A stretch of DNA of 8,485 nucleotides from CAZIHO01 sp964538875. GTDB lineage: Bacteria; Pseudomonadota; Gammaproteobacteria; Chromatiales; Chromatiaceae. Below are positions 1 through 8,015 of this stretch, piece by piece. Under the pieces are notes generated by a model, which was given only the letters and a program-made list of their open reading frames with translations, ran no database searches and had not been told where the DNA came from. The DNA is taken from the NCBI GenBank assembly GCA_964538875.1, contig CAZIHO010000134.1, forward strand, positions 1 through 8,485, written 5' to 3'. The position numbers and the translations under genes were made by a program. Numbering within the stretch: the stretch's first letter is position 1; each line of letters begins with the position of its first letter.

Positions 1-39
1 TGCTGCGCCGCCCGCCAGCTGATCATGGCGTTGGAGCGC

Positions 40-112
40 ACTATTTACGAAGAATTTACGGCAAGAGAAACAGGCGAGGATAGAGAATTTACGGGGTGAT
101 ATCCGAGAATTC
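40..112 (+). promoter_or_regulatory. Candidate KdpE operator/promoter region with 11-bp-phased repeats
   Basis: Seen: AGAATTTACGG occurs exactly at 51-61 and 84-94. Related copies lie at 40-50 (ATTTACG at 43-49) and 106-112 (AGAATTC). The unit starts at 40, 51, 84 and 106 are offset by 0, 11, 44 and 66 bp, all multiples of 11, so the copies lie on one face of the helix. Known: OmpR/PhoB-family regulators bind direct repeats spaced about 11 bp apart, and the E. coli KdpE site upstream of kdpFABC is T-rich and contains a TTTACA-like core. Inferred: this is the KdpE binding region of the operon. I could not place convincing -35/-10 boxes at a proper spacing, so no transcription start is proposed. 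Confidence 0.5.
51..94 (+). repeat. Direct repeat pair AGAATTTACGG
   Basis: Two identical 11-bp copies lie at 51-61 and 84-94, with starts 33 bp apart (three helical turns). They are the two strongest units of the phased array in front of kdpA. Confidence 0.75.
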
Positions 113-130
113 CCCCAGATAAATCATGGT

Positions 131-135
131 GGAGG
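131..135 (+). promoter_or_regulatory. Ribosome binding site of kdpA
   Basis: GGAGG at 131-135 lies 5 nt before the ATG at 141. This strong Shine-Dalgarno match fixes the kdpA start. The site sits inside a four-codon reading frame (ATG 126, TAG 138-140) whose stop directly abuts the kdpA ATG. Confidence 0.8.
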
Positions 136-140
136 TTTAG

Positions 141-1826
141 ATGAGCGAATTGCTTCTGGTTTTTGCGCTTGCCATCCTGCTCGGGTGGCCTTTGGGGCGA
201 TATTTGGCCGCAGTGATGCGGGGTGAGTCTATGTGGGCCGACCGGCTATTCGGCTGGGTCGAAAACCCCATTTATCACCTGCTTGGCGTGAATCCGACAC
301 AAGGGATGGGCTGGAAATCGTATATGCGAGCATTCCTGTTCAGCAATTTGCTGTTGGCTGTCCCGGTCTGGCTCATATTGATGAACCAAGCATGGCTACC
401 ACTTAATCCCGATAACGCGCCGAATATGCGCTGGGATTTGGCACTGCATACGATGATTTCATTCCTGACCAATACCAATCAACAGCACTATTCGGGGCAG
501 GCTCAGCTTTCTTATTTAGCCCAGATGGCCGGTATCGTCGGTTTGCAGGTCATTACCCCTATGATGGGGCTTGCACTGGTTACCGCGACGCTGCGCGGCC
601 TATTCGGCGGACGGAAACCCCAAGGCGAGCCTATTGATATCGGCAACTACTGGGCCGATGTGATACGCCCTACGATACGCCTGTTCTTGCCGCTGGGGCT
701 CGTATTGTCCTTGCTTCTGACCAGCCAGGGCGTGCCCTCTACTCTAGACGCTGGACCGGTAGCTGCGCCCGTTGATTCGACAGCGCAGATGACGGAGCAG
801 AAGATCCCCCTCGGCCCCGTTGCTCCTATGGTTGCTGTCAAGCAACTCGGTACCAATGGTGGCGGCTGGTATGGCCCAAACAGCGCGGTTCCGCTGGAAA
901 ACCCAACACCGCTCTCGAATTTGCTAGAGACACTGGCCATCATCCTGCTGCCGGTCTCCGTGGCCTTCATGGTCGGTTACTTCACCGGGAGAAAAAAATT
1001 TAGTGCGCTGGTGCTGGGTTGCATGCTGGCGATGTCACTGGCGTCTTCTGGTGCCGCCGTTTGGTTGGAAGGTCATTCATCCACGGCGGCTGACGTTGGT
1101 CTGATGGAAGGTAAAGAGGTGCGCATTGGTGCGGATGCCTCCGCCTTATGGGCGGCACTGACCACGCAGACCAGCAATGGATCAGTCAACGCTATGCATG
1201 ACTCGATGAGCCCGCTGACCGGCCTAGTTGTGATCAGCAATATGCTGGTCAATGCGGTCTGGGGCGGCATTGGTTGTGGTTTGCAGCAGTTTCTCGTCTA
1301 CCTTCTGCTCTCGGTATTCCTCGCGGGATTGATGACCGGGCGCACACCGGAACTGTTTGGACGCAAGATCGAGGCACCGGAAGTGAAGCTAATCGCTGTG
1401 CTGGTGCTATTGCAACCCTTGGTGCTGCTGAGTTTGACGGCCATAGCCCTTGCCGTGCCATCAATTACGGCCAACTCCAACCCAGGGTTTCACGGCGTCA
1501 GTCAGGTGTTCTACGAGTACACCTCCGCCTTCGCCAACAACGGCTCCGGTTTCGAAGGGCTTGGCGATGCGACATATTGGTGGAACCTGAGTTGCGCTGC
1601 GGTGCTGCTGCTAGGGCGCTATCCCGCACTGATTCTGCCGCTTGTCATCTCTGCAATGTTGGCGAAGAAGCGGATCGTGCCAGAGAGCGCTGGGTCGTTG
1701 CAAATAGAGACTCCCACTTTCGCACTCACACTGATCGCCGTAATAGTCATCTTGACATTACTGCAATTCATGCCCGTGCTGGTGTTAGGGCCGGTTGCCG
1801 AGCACCTGTCAATGACTACGCACTGA
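141..1826 (+). CDS. kdpA: Potassium-transporting ATPase subunit A (K+ channel-like subunit)
   Basis: KdpA is the K+-binding, K+-translocating subunit of the inner-membrane KdpFABC complex and descends from the SKT channel superfamily. The 561-aa product is close to the 557 aa of E. coli. It starts with the typical membrane segment containing WPLGRY (residues 16-21). All four pore loops can be recognised: TNTNQQ (110-115), GTNGGG (237-242), TSNGSVNAMHDS (344-355, Gly347) and NNGSGFEG (466-473, with Gly468). The stretches ENPTPLSN (253-260) and AGLMTGRTPE (395-404) are also family signatures. About ten hydrophobic segments alternate with loops, as expected. The start is fixed by the GGAGG at 131-135. 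It is the first gene of the operon and kdpB follows after 10 nt. Some loop residues differ from the E. coli pattern as I recall it (see findings), but the protein looks intact. Confidence 0.97.
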   Translation: MSELLLVFALAILLGWPLGRYLAAVMRGESMWADRLFGWVENPIYHLLGVNPTQGMGWKSYMRAFLFSNLLLAVPVWLILMNQAWLPLNPDNAPNMRWDLALHTMISFLTNTNQQHYSGQAQLSYLAQMAGIVGLQVITPMMGLALVTATLRGLFGGRKPQGEPIDIGNYWADVIRPTIRLFLPLGLVLSLLLTSQGVPSTLDAGPVAAPVDSTAQMTEQKIPLGPVAPMVAVKQLGTNGGGWYGPNSAVPLENPTPLSNLLETLAIILLPVSVAFMVGYFTGRKKFSALVLGCMLAMSLASSGAAVWLEGHSSTAADVGLMEGKEVRIGADASALWAALTTQTSNGSVNAMHDSMSPLTGLVVISNMLVNAVWGGIGCGLQQFLVYLLLSVFLAGLMTGRTPELFGRKIEAPEVKLIAVLVLLQPLVLLSLTAIALAVPSITANSNPGFHGVSQVFYEYTSAFANNGSGFEGLGDATYWWNLSCAAVLLLGRYPALILPLVISAMLAKKRIVPESAGSLQIETPTFALTLIAVIVILTLLQFMPVLVLGPVAEHLSMTTH

Positions 1827-1836
1827 GGAACAATTA

Positions 1837-3891
1837 ATGAACTCATCCACTACTCACCATGCACGTTCAGCCAGCCATCAAGCGCTGCTAGATCGAGCAG
1901 GATTCAAATCCGCCCTAGTCGAATCCTTTGTCAAACTGGCCCCAAAACATGCGTTCAGCAATCCCGTCATGGCAGTGGTCTGGTTGGGAACGGTCTTGAC
2001 CGCTGTACTGACGGTAACCGGTGTTTCGGCACACGCCCTTGGCCTGACAGTAACGGTGCTCCTGTTCGTTACGGTGCTATTTGCTAATTTTGCCGAAGCT
2101 GTGGCCGAAGCCAGGGGCCGCGGGCAAGCCGCTTCGCTGCGTCGCGCCCGTAAGGATTTGATGGCTCGGCGTGTTCCCGATGCCCACAACACCAGTCATG
2201 CGGAGACTGTTCCGGGGGCGGAGCTGCGGCCTGGAGATCTGGTGGTCGTCTCGGCTGGAGAGATCATACCTGCCGACGGTGAGATCGTGCGCGGATTGGC
2301 GACCATCAACGAATCGGCGGTGACGGGCGAATCCGCACCGGTGCTGCGCGAAGCGGGAACCGACCGCTCCGGCGTGATTGGTGGCACCAAGGTACTGTCC
2401 GACGAAATTGTGGTGCGCATCACTGCCGAATTAGGCCATAGTTTCCTGGATCGCATGATTGCGCTGGTGGAGGGAGCAAACCGCCAAAAGACGCCAAACG
2501 AAATCGCGTTGGGTTTGCTGCTGTTGACGATGACGTTGACTTTCCTGATCGTCGTTATCACGCTGCCGTTCATCGCGTCCTTTGTCGGTGCGACGCTGGA
2601 CCCGCTGCTGCTGGTCGCATTGCTGGTCTGCCTGATACCGACCACTATCGGCGGACTCCTGCCCGCCATCGGTATTGCAGGGATGAACCGTGCACTGTCA
2701 GCCAACGTGCTGGCCAAGTCCGGTAAGGCGGTAGAAGTTGCGGGTGACGTGGATGTGTTGCTGTTGGACAAGACCGGAACCATTACCCATGGCGACCGGC
2801 AGGCGACCGCTTTTCATCCTCTGGCAGGCGTGGATAGTGGCCTATTGCGCGAAGCAGCACTGTTGGCCTCGCTGGCTGACCCTACCCCGGAAGGGAAGTC
2901 CATCGTCAAGCTTGCGCGACAGCCCGGCATACCGCTAGAAGAGCCCGCTAATGCGCAGTTCATAGCCTTTAGCGCACACACCCGCATGTCTGGCGTGGAT
3001 TTACCCAACGGACGGAGCATTCGCAAAGGGGCGATGGATGCCATCGTACGTCACGTGGAAGCATTAGGTGGTCACTCCGCGATAGAACTAGGCCATCGGG
3101 TTGAATCAGTGGCGCGAAAAGGCGCGACGCCATTGGTTGTCGCGGACGGCCGCCACCTGCTCGGCGTAGTTGAGCTGTCAGATGTCGTGAAACACGGCAT
3201 TAAGGAAAAGTTCGCGCATTTTCGGGCAATGGGCATCAAGACGGTGATGATTACCGGGGACAACCCGCTGACCGCTGCCGCAATTGCCGCTGAAGCGGGT
3301 GTGGATGACTACATTGCCGAAGCCACCCCAGAGGACAAACTGATCCGAATCCGTAGCGAACAGGCCGGAGGCAGACTTGTGGCCATGGTTGGTGATGGCA
3401 CCAACGATGCGCCAGCTCTGGCACAAGCCGACGTTGGACTGGCAATGAATTCCGGAACGCAGGCGGCAAAAGAAGCGGGCAATATGGTGGACTTAGACAA
3501 TGACCCGGCCAAACTGCTACAAGTCGTGGAAGTAGGCAAGCAACAACTCATCACACGTGGCGCACTGACCACATTTTCACTTGCCAATGACGTATCCAAG
3601 TATTTCGCCATCCTGCCCGCGTTGTTTGCGGGCGCGATTCCTTCGATGGCGGCTTTGAACGTCATGCAACTGTCCAGTCCAACGAATGCCGTAATCGCAG
3701 CGCTGATATTCAATGCCCTTATTATTCCACTGCTGATTCCCTTAGCTCTACGCGGCGTTCGCTTCCGTCCGTCAAGTGCAACGGTTCTGCTGCGCCGGAA
3801 CATGCTGATTTACGGCGGTGGCGGAGTGCTACTTCCCTTCCCTGCCATCAAATTGATTGACATGCTCCTGGCGACCACAGTTGGCGTGTGA
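1837..3891 (+). CDS. kdpB: Potassium-transporting ATPase subunit B (P-type ATPase)
   Basis: KdpB is the catalytic subunit that hydrolyses ATP and drives K+ import through KdpA. It is 684 aa (E. coli 682). Seen: an actuator-domain TGES at 163-166, where Ser166 corresponds to the serine whose phosphorylation inhibits the E. coli enzyme (Ser162). The membrane motif IPTTIGG is at 267-273 and the phosphorylation motif DKTGT at 311-315 (Asp311 forms the acyl-phosphate). The nucleotide-domain KGA is at 397-399, MITGDN at 471-476 and MVGDGTNDAPALA at 517-529. The membrane motif NDVSKYF at 584-590 contains Asp585 and Lys588, equivalent to the E. coli pair Asp583/Lys586 implicated in coupling. AGGA at 1826-1829, overlapping the kdpA stop, sits 7 nt before the ATG. 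No key residue is missing. Confidence 0.98.
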   Translation: MNSSTTHHARSASHQALLDRAGFKSALVESFVKLAPKHAFSNPVMAVVWLGTVLTAVLTVTGVSAHALGLTVTVLLFVTVLFANFAEAVAEARGRGQAASLRRARKDLMARRVPDAHNTSHAETVPGAELRPGDLVVVSAGEIIPADGEIVRGLATINESAVTGESAPVLREAGTDRSGVIGGTKVLSDEIVVRITAELGHSFLDRMIALVEGANRQKTPNEIALGLLLLTMTLTFLIVVITLPFIASFVGATLDPLLLVALLVCLIPTTIGGLLPAIGIAGMNRALSANVLAKSGKAVEVAGDVDVLLLDKTGTITHGDRQATAFHPLAGVDSGLLREAALLASLADPTPEGKSIVKLARQPGIPLEEPANAQFIAFSAHTRMSGVDLPNGRSIRKGAMDAIVRHVEALGGHSAIELGHRVESVARKGATPLVVADGRHLLGVVELSDVVKHGIKEKFAHFRAMGIKTVMITGDNPLTAAAIAAEAGVDDYIAEATPEDKLIRIRSEQAGGRLVAMVGDGTNDAPALAQADVGLAMNSGTQAAKEAGNMVDLDNDPAKLLQVVEVGKQQLITRGALTTFSLANDVSKYFAILPALFAGAIPSMAALNVMQLSSPTNAVIAALIFNALIIPLLIPLALRGVRFRPSSATVLLRRNMLIYGGGGVLLPFPAIKLIDMLLATTVGV

Positions 3892-3901
3892 GGAATTCAT
3901 C

Positions 3902-4522
3902 ATGAACCAAAATACTTTCATCGAACAGGGTACCGAAGGTTTCAGGCACCTAATCCGTGGATCAATAGGACTTGCCATTGTGACGCTGTTCCTGTTCGGC
4001 CTGGCCTATTCATTAATTGGAACAGCTTTAGGGCGAGCTCTGTTCCCCCACGCAGCCACGGGTAGCCTGATCGAGCGCAATGGCAAGATCATCGGCTCAT
4101 CACTTGTCGCGCAACCTTTCGTCGCTGACAGCTATTTCCAGCCGCGCCCTTCGGCGTCGAACTACGATCCAATGGCTGTATCTGGCAGCAATCAGGCCCG
4201 ATCTAATCCGGATCTGCACCAGCGTATTGACGAGGCACGGGCGACAGTTGCTGCGCGCGAAGGCATTGCGCTTAAGGATGTCCCCAGTGACTTCGTGACG
4301 CAATCAGGCAGCGGTATTGATCCCCATATCAGTCCAGCGGCCGCCCAGCTACAATTGGTACGTGTAGCAAAAGCCCGTGGACTAGATGAGGCCAAGATAG
4401 GCGCTATGGTGGACCGCTATACCCGAGATCCCCTATTGGGATTGTTCGGTCAATCACGCATCAACGTGCTGGAATTGAATCTTGCGCTGGATGCATTAAC
4501 AGCGGACACCGGCGCCAAATAA
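3902..4522 (+). CDS. kdpC: Potassium-transporting ATPase subunit C
   Basis: KdpC is a single-span membrane subunit that stabilises the KdpABC complex and helps ATP binding by KdpB. The 206-aa product has one membrane segment at about residues 19-42, then a soluble domain with family signatures: YFQPRPSA (78-85), SGSN (94-97), SGIDPHISPAAA (137-148) and the C-terminal RINVLELNLAL (186-196). The reading frame is open further upstream to 3857, which would add 15 residues overlapping kdpB. I chose the ATG at 3902 because AGGA (3891-3894) lies 7 nt before it and because family members begin shortly before the membrane segment. It is spaced 10 nt from kdpB and 4 nt from kdpD. Confidence 0.96.
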   Translation: MNQNTFIEQGTEGFRHLIRGSIGLAIVTLFLFGLAYSLIGTALGRALFPHAATGSLIERNGKIIGSSLVAQPFVADSYFQPRPSASNYDPMAVSGSNQARSNPDLHQRIDEARATVAAREGIALKDVPSDFVTQSGSGIDPHISPAAAQLQLVRVAKARGLDEAKIGAMVDRYTRDPLLGLFGQSRINVLELNLALDALTADTGAK

Positions 4523-4526
4523 ATTC

Positions 4527-7190
4527 ATGAACGATAATCGTGACGCAAAAGCGGATGCTTTGATGGGGGAGTTACGACGGCAGGATGCTGGACGACTAAC
4601 TTTGTTTCTTGGTGCGGCTCCTGGCGTGGGTAAGACTTATGCCATGTTGTCGCGTTCGTTGGAACTACAAAAGCAAGGCGTTGACGTTGTCATCGGCTTG
4701 ATCGAAACCCACGGCCGCGAGGAAACTGCGGCCTTACTCAGCGGACTAGAGGTGATCCCCCGCCAGCGCATTGTGTATCAGGGCCGCGTGCTAGAAGAAC
4801 TGGATATTGACGCGGTATTGATGCGCCAACCCCGCGTTGCCGTTATTGATGAATTGGCACACCGGAACGTACCTGGCAGCCGCCACGAACGCCGTTGGCA
4901 AGATGTAGAGGAGCTCCTTAACGCAGGTATTGATGTCTACTCCACCGTCAATGTCCAACATCTGGAGAGCCTTAATGACATAGTGCATCGAATTACCGGT
5001 GTGCGAGTCAGCGAGACCGTGCCAGATTCTGTGCTGGATCGTTTGCGCGATATACGGTTAGTTGATTTGCCACCCCGTGAGTTAATCGAACGTCTTAACC
5101 AGGGAAAAGTCTATTTGCCGGAGCAGGCTGAGCGCGCATTGCAAGCATTTTTTTCTCCGTCAAACCTTGCGGCGCTACGAGAGCTTGCCATGCAAACCGC
5201 CGCAGACCGGGTAGGTGACGATTTCCGCACCTCTCAGTTTGCCCGGGGGTTGCCCGGTATTGCTTTGCGCCGTCGCGTACTCGTGGCTATAGACGGCTTA
5301 GGGTCATCAGAATATTTGGTGAGGGCTGGCCGTCGCATTGCAGAGCGTAGGGACGCACCTTGGTGTGTCGTGACTGTTCAACGACCTACCACTTCAGATC
5401 CGGAACAGCAAACAGAATTGGATCACGCCTTCGCGTTGGCACGCAGTCTTGGCGCCGAGACCGACGTTCTGCATGGCCCGAGCATAGCGGTCGCATTGCT
5501 CAACTATGCTGAGCGGGAAGGTGTTTCCACTCTGGTCATAGGACGCACCCGAGAACGCCCTCTCGCGCGCATGTTCAACCAAACACTGACCCAACAACTG
5601 GTACAACGCGGTACATACTATGAGTTTGTGATCGTTGGAACACCCGATGCACGCGTTAAAGCAATTCGACAGAAGAAGCACAACAGAGCGCGGCTGAGTC
5701 GCTATGAAGTTTCTTTAGCTATTTTTGCCTCAATCCTTGCCACTCTGGTCGCCTGGGGAGCGGAGCAATGGGTGGAACTGAGTGACCTATCGATGGTCTT
5801 TATCGTCGCTGTGGTTATGGTAGCCGCCCGGACACGGATGGCGCCGGCCGGACTAGCGGCCACCTTATGCTTTTTAGCTTACAACTTCTTCTTCATCGAG
5901 CCGCGTTTCACGTTCTACATTGGTGCCAGCCAAGGTGTTGTCACCGTCCTGCTGTTTTTGGCCGCAGCATTGGTTGCCGGCCGTCTGGCTTCCGAACTTC
6001 GCATGCAGGTAGTCGCGTTGCAGGCAGCCAATGCACACGCAACTGCACTCCAGGGATTAGGGCAGTCCTTGAGTTCTGCGGCGGACCTCGGGGAAATACT
6101 TCGTGCCGGGAAGATTGCCTTGGAACGGCAAATGGGCGCCAGCGTATGGCTAGAAGTTGGAACAACCGCCACCTATACGGAAGGAGTCGCACTGGAGAGC
6201 ATTGATCGCGGTGCTGCCGATTGGGCCGCTTCTCATGCCCAACCAGCGGGACGCTACACGGACACATTAGCCGGTGCCTCATGGTGGTTTTTGCCGCTGC
6301 GAAGCGACAGATCCGTAATCGGTGTGGTGGGATTGCGTTTTGCCAACAGTTCAGTACGTCTACTATTCGAGCAACGTCGGTTGGCGGAAGCGATGGTAGA
6401 TGCCATTGCTCAGGCAGTGCTTCGCGCGAAACTGGTGGCCGACCTTGAAAGTGCACGAGTTAGCAACGAAGCCGAGCGCTTGCGTTCCGCCCTGTTGTCG
6501 TCCGTTTCCCACGATCTACGCTCGCCCCTGACGGCAATGATCGGATCAGCAAGCAGTCTGGTCAGTTACGGAAAAGCCATGACCGAGGACGACCGTAAAG
6601 GACTGCTCGAAACGATTCTTCTGGAGGGGGAGCGACTCGATCGTTACATCCAGAATCTGCTGGATATGACCCGGCTTGGCCACACAGGATTAAGCCTTAA
6701 TCGAGACTGGATTGGCGTAGATGAATTAATTGGTTCAGCAACCGGAAGACTGCGCCGCTACCAACCTGATGTGAAGTTTAATCTGGCCTTGGTGTCAGAA
6801 CTGCCGCCAATCTGGGTTCATCCCGCTCTGATTGAACAAGCACTGTTCAATGTACTGGAAAATGCGGCCAAGTTTTCTGACCCGAATGAAGTGATCGATG
6901 TGTCTGCTCGCTTGACGGATGGACAACTACAGGTGGATGTTCATGACCGGGGGCCAGGTATTCCAGAGGAAGAGCGAAGTCGCATTTTCGACATGTTCTA
7001 TACGGTAGAGCGTGGTGACCGGGGACGTGAAGGTACGGGCCTTGGTCTTACCATTGCGCGGGGTATGATTGGCGCCCATGGGGGTAGCGTCCAAGGCTTG
7101 CCGGGACCCGATGGTTGTGGCACACTGATTCGCATTACTATTCCATTGCTGGAACCCCCTTCCCCGTTGACACAGACTGATGCCAATTGA
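4527..7190 (+). CDS. kdpD: Osmosensitive K+ channel sensor histidine kinase KdpD
   Basis: KdpD is the membrane-bound sensor kinase/phosphatase that responds to low K+ and osmotic conditions and phosphorylates KdpE. It is 887 aa (E. coli 894). Domains in order: an N-terminal KdpD sensor domain with Walker A GAAPGVGKT (29-37), GLIETHGR (57-64) and Walker B-like VAVIDELAH (104-112); a universal-stress-like domain (about 249-372, beginning VLVAIDG); four closely spaced membrane segments (about 393-410, 420-436, 440-456, 468-486); a GAF-like linker (about 505-635); a HisKA domain with SHDLRSPL (661-668, phosphoacceptor His662); and an ATPase domain with N-box Asn779, G1 DRGPGIP (807-813) and G2 GTGLGL (836-841). 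The ATG lies 4 nt after kdpC and has no clear Shine-Dalgarno, so translation is probably coupled to kdpC. A second ATG at 4563 is possible, but the first matches the usual N-terminal extension. Confidence 0.97.
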   Translation: MNDNRDAKADALMGELRRQDAGRLTLFLGAAPGVGKTYAMLSRSLELQKQGVDVVIGLIETHGREETAALLSGLEVIPRQRIVYQGRVLEELDIDAVLMRQPRVAVIDELAHRNVPGSRHERRWQDVEELLNAGIDVYSTVNVQHLESLNDIVHRITGVRVSETVPDSVLDRLRDIRLVDLPPRELIERLNQGKVYLPEQAERALQAFFSPSNLAALRELAMQTAADRVGDDFRTSQFARGLPGIALRRRVLVAIDGLGSSEYLVRAGRRIAERRDAPWCVVTVQRPTTSDPEQQTELDHAFALARSLGAETDVLHGPSIAVALLNYAEREGVSTLVIGRTRERPLARMFNQTLTQQLVQRGTYYEFVIVGTPDARVKAIRQKKHNRARLSRYEVSLAIFASILATLVAWGAEQWVELSDLSMVFIVAVVMVAARTRMAPAGLAATLCFLAYNFFFIEPRFTFYIGASQGVVTVLLFLAAALVAGRLASELRMQVVALQAANAHATALQGLGQSLSSAADLGEILRAGKIALERQMGASVWLEVGTTATYTEGVALESIDRGAADWAASHAQPAGRYTDTLAGASWWFLPLRSDRSVIGVVGLRFANSSVRLLFEQRRLAEAMVDAIAQAVLRAKLVADLESARVSNEAERLRSALLSSVSHDLRSPLTAMIGSASSLVSYGKAMTEDDRKGLLETILLEGERLDRYIQNLLDMTRLGHTGLSLNRDWIGVDELIGSATGRLRRYQPDVKFNLALVSELPPIWVHPALIEQALFNVLENAAKFSDPNEVIDVSARLTDGQLQVDVHDRGPGIPEEERSRIFDMFYTVERGDRGREGTGLGLTIARGMIGAHGGSVQGLPGPDGCGTLIRITIPLLEPPSPLTQTDAN

Positions 7191-7899
7191 GCCCATTTCC
7201 ACGCCTACGCGTATACTGGTTATCGACGATGAACCGCAAATTCGCCGGTTTCTCGAGATCGGCTTGCGTGCCCAAGGTTACGAGGTCCTTCAAGGCGCCA
7301 CTGGCAAAGAAGGTCTACAGATCCTCGCCACTCGCGGTGCAGATTTGGTGATTCTTGACATTGGCTTGCCCGACATTGACGGGCACGAAGTGCTCAGGGA
7401 ATTACGTCAATGGTCACAAGTTCCAGTCATCCTGCTCTCAGTTCGTTCAGGTGAGCAAGAAAAAGTTCAGGCACTTGACGCAGGTGGCAATGATTACGTT
7501 ACGAAACCATTTGGTACTCAGGAATTGATGGCCCGAATACGGGTGTTGCTCCGGCAGCATTCCGCAGCAAAAGATGAGATTTCTGCTTTCGATGATGGCC
7601 ATCTACGTATCGACATTGCTCGACGTGAGATTCGGTTAAACGGTGAGCTAGTCACCTTGGGGCGCAAGGAGTATGCGCTGCTTGCCTTTTTGTTCAAGCA
7701 TGCGGGGCGCGTGGTAACGCAACCCCAGATACTGCGTGAAGTATGGGGTTCGACCCATTCGGCCGACACGCACTATGTTCGCATTTTGGTCGCCAAACTG
7801 CGGCATAAACTGGGTGACAACCCCCTATCGCCACGCTATATCGCAACAGAGCCTGGCGTTGGACTTCGATTCATTGACAAAAGATCCGGGGAAGAATGA
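7180..7899 (+). CDS. kdpE: KdpE, OmpR/PhoB-family response regulator of the kdp operon
   Basis: KdpE is the transcription activator phosphorylated by KdpD. The 239-aa product has a receiver domain (about 11-125) with acidic pair Asp16/Asp17, phosphoacceptor Asp60 in LVILDIGLPD (56-65), the switch serine Ser87 and the conserved Lys109 in VTKPFG (107-112). A winged-helix DNA-binding domain of the Trans_reg_C type follows (about 140-232), with a recognition-helix stretch THYVRILVAKLRHKL (197-211) and wing EPGVGLRF (224-231). The start codon lies inside kdpD, so the genes overlap by 11 nt. No Shine-Dalgarno is visible, which suggests translational coupling. The likely target is the phased repeat array at 40-112. 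The product is about 14 aa longer than E. coli KdpE (225 aa); part of this is the short N-terminal extension before the receiver domain. Confidence 0.97.
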   Translation: MPIEPISTPTRILVIDDEPQIRRFLEIGLRAQGYEVLQGATGKEGLQILATRGADLVILDIGLPDIDGHEVLRELRQWSQVPVILLSVRSGEQEKVQALDAGGNDYVTKPFGTQELMARIRVLLRQHSAAKDEISAFDDGHLRIDIARREIRLNGELVTLGRKEYALLAFLFKHAGRVVTQPQILREVWGSTHSADTHYVRILVAKLRHKLGDNPLSPRYIATEPGVGLRFIDKRSGEE

Positions 7900-7920
7900 A
7901 CAGCTGAACACTGCGAACGT

Positions 7921-7934
7921 TTGGCGGTCGCCAA
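7921..7934. repeat. Perfect 14-bp inverted repeat after kdpE
   Basis: TTGGCGGTCGCCAA is a perfect palindrome apart from its central GT. It could form a 5-bp hairpin with a tetraloop 21 nt after the kdpE stop, or be a protein-binding site. It is not followed by a T-run, so I do not call it a terminator. Confidence 0.35.
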
Positions 7935-7987
7935 CTGCCCCGTGAATTGTTTACCACAACCGACGCCCCCTCTGCCAATATGGCCTG

Positions 7988-8010
7988 AGACACCGAGCCC
8001 CTCGGGGTCT
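7988..8010 (+). terminator. GC-rich hairpin downstream of kdpE, possible weak or factor-assisted terminator
   Basis: AGAC-A-CCGAG (7988-7997), loop CCC (7998-8000) and CTCGG-G-GTCT (8001-8010) form a stem of nine pairs with one A/G mismatch. It is 88 nt after the kdpE stop and 5 nt beyond the - strand transposase fragment's stop codon. The downstream bases (TGATGTCATT) are not a U-tract on the + strand, so intrinsic termination for kdp is uncertain. It may instead be a terminal structure of the old insertion sequence. Confidence 0.3.
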
Positions 8011-8015
8011 TGATG

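Noticed and set aside
44..93. TTTACG cores as -35 boxes
   Set aside because: None has a TATAAT-like hexamer at 16-18 bp spacing, so a sigma-70 promoter cannot be supported from the sequence alone.
1..99. Frame open from the window edge to TGA at 97-99 (32 codons), possible end of an upstream gene
   Set aside because: An open run this short is expected by chance, its residues match no family I know, and it overlaps the phased repeats. It could only be judged with sequence left of the window.
1274..1837. 187-aa + strand open frame overlapping kdpA
   Set aside because: It lies in another frame of kdpA, is very rich in Arg and Ala with no domain, and is a shadow of the real gene. The same holds for the other overlapping frames on both strands within kdpA-kdpE.
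3857..3901. Longer kdpC start overlapping kdpB by 35 nt
   Set aside because: The extra 15 residues do not resemble KdpC N-termini, and the ATG at 3902 has a well-spaced AGGA.
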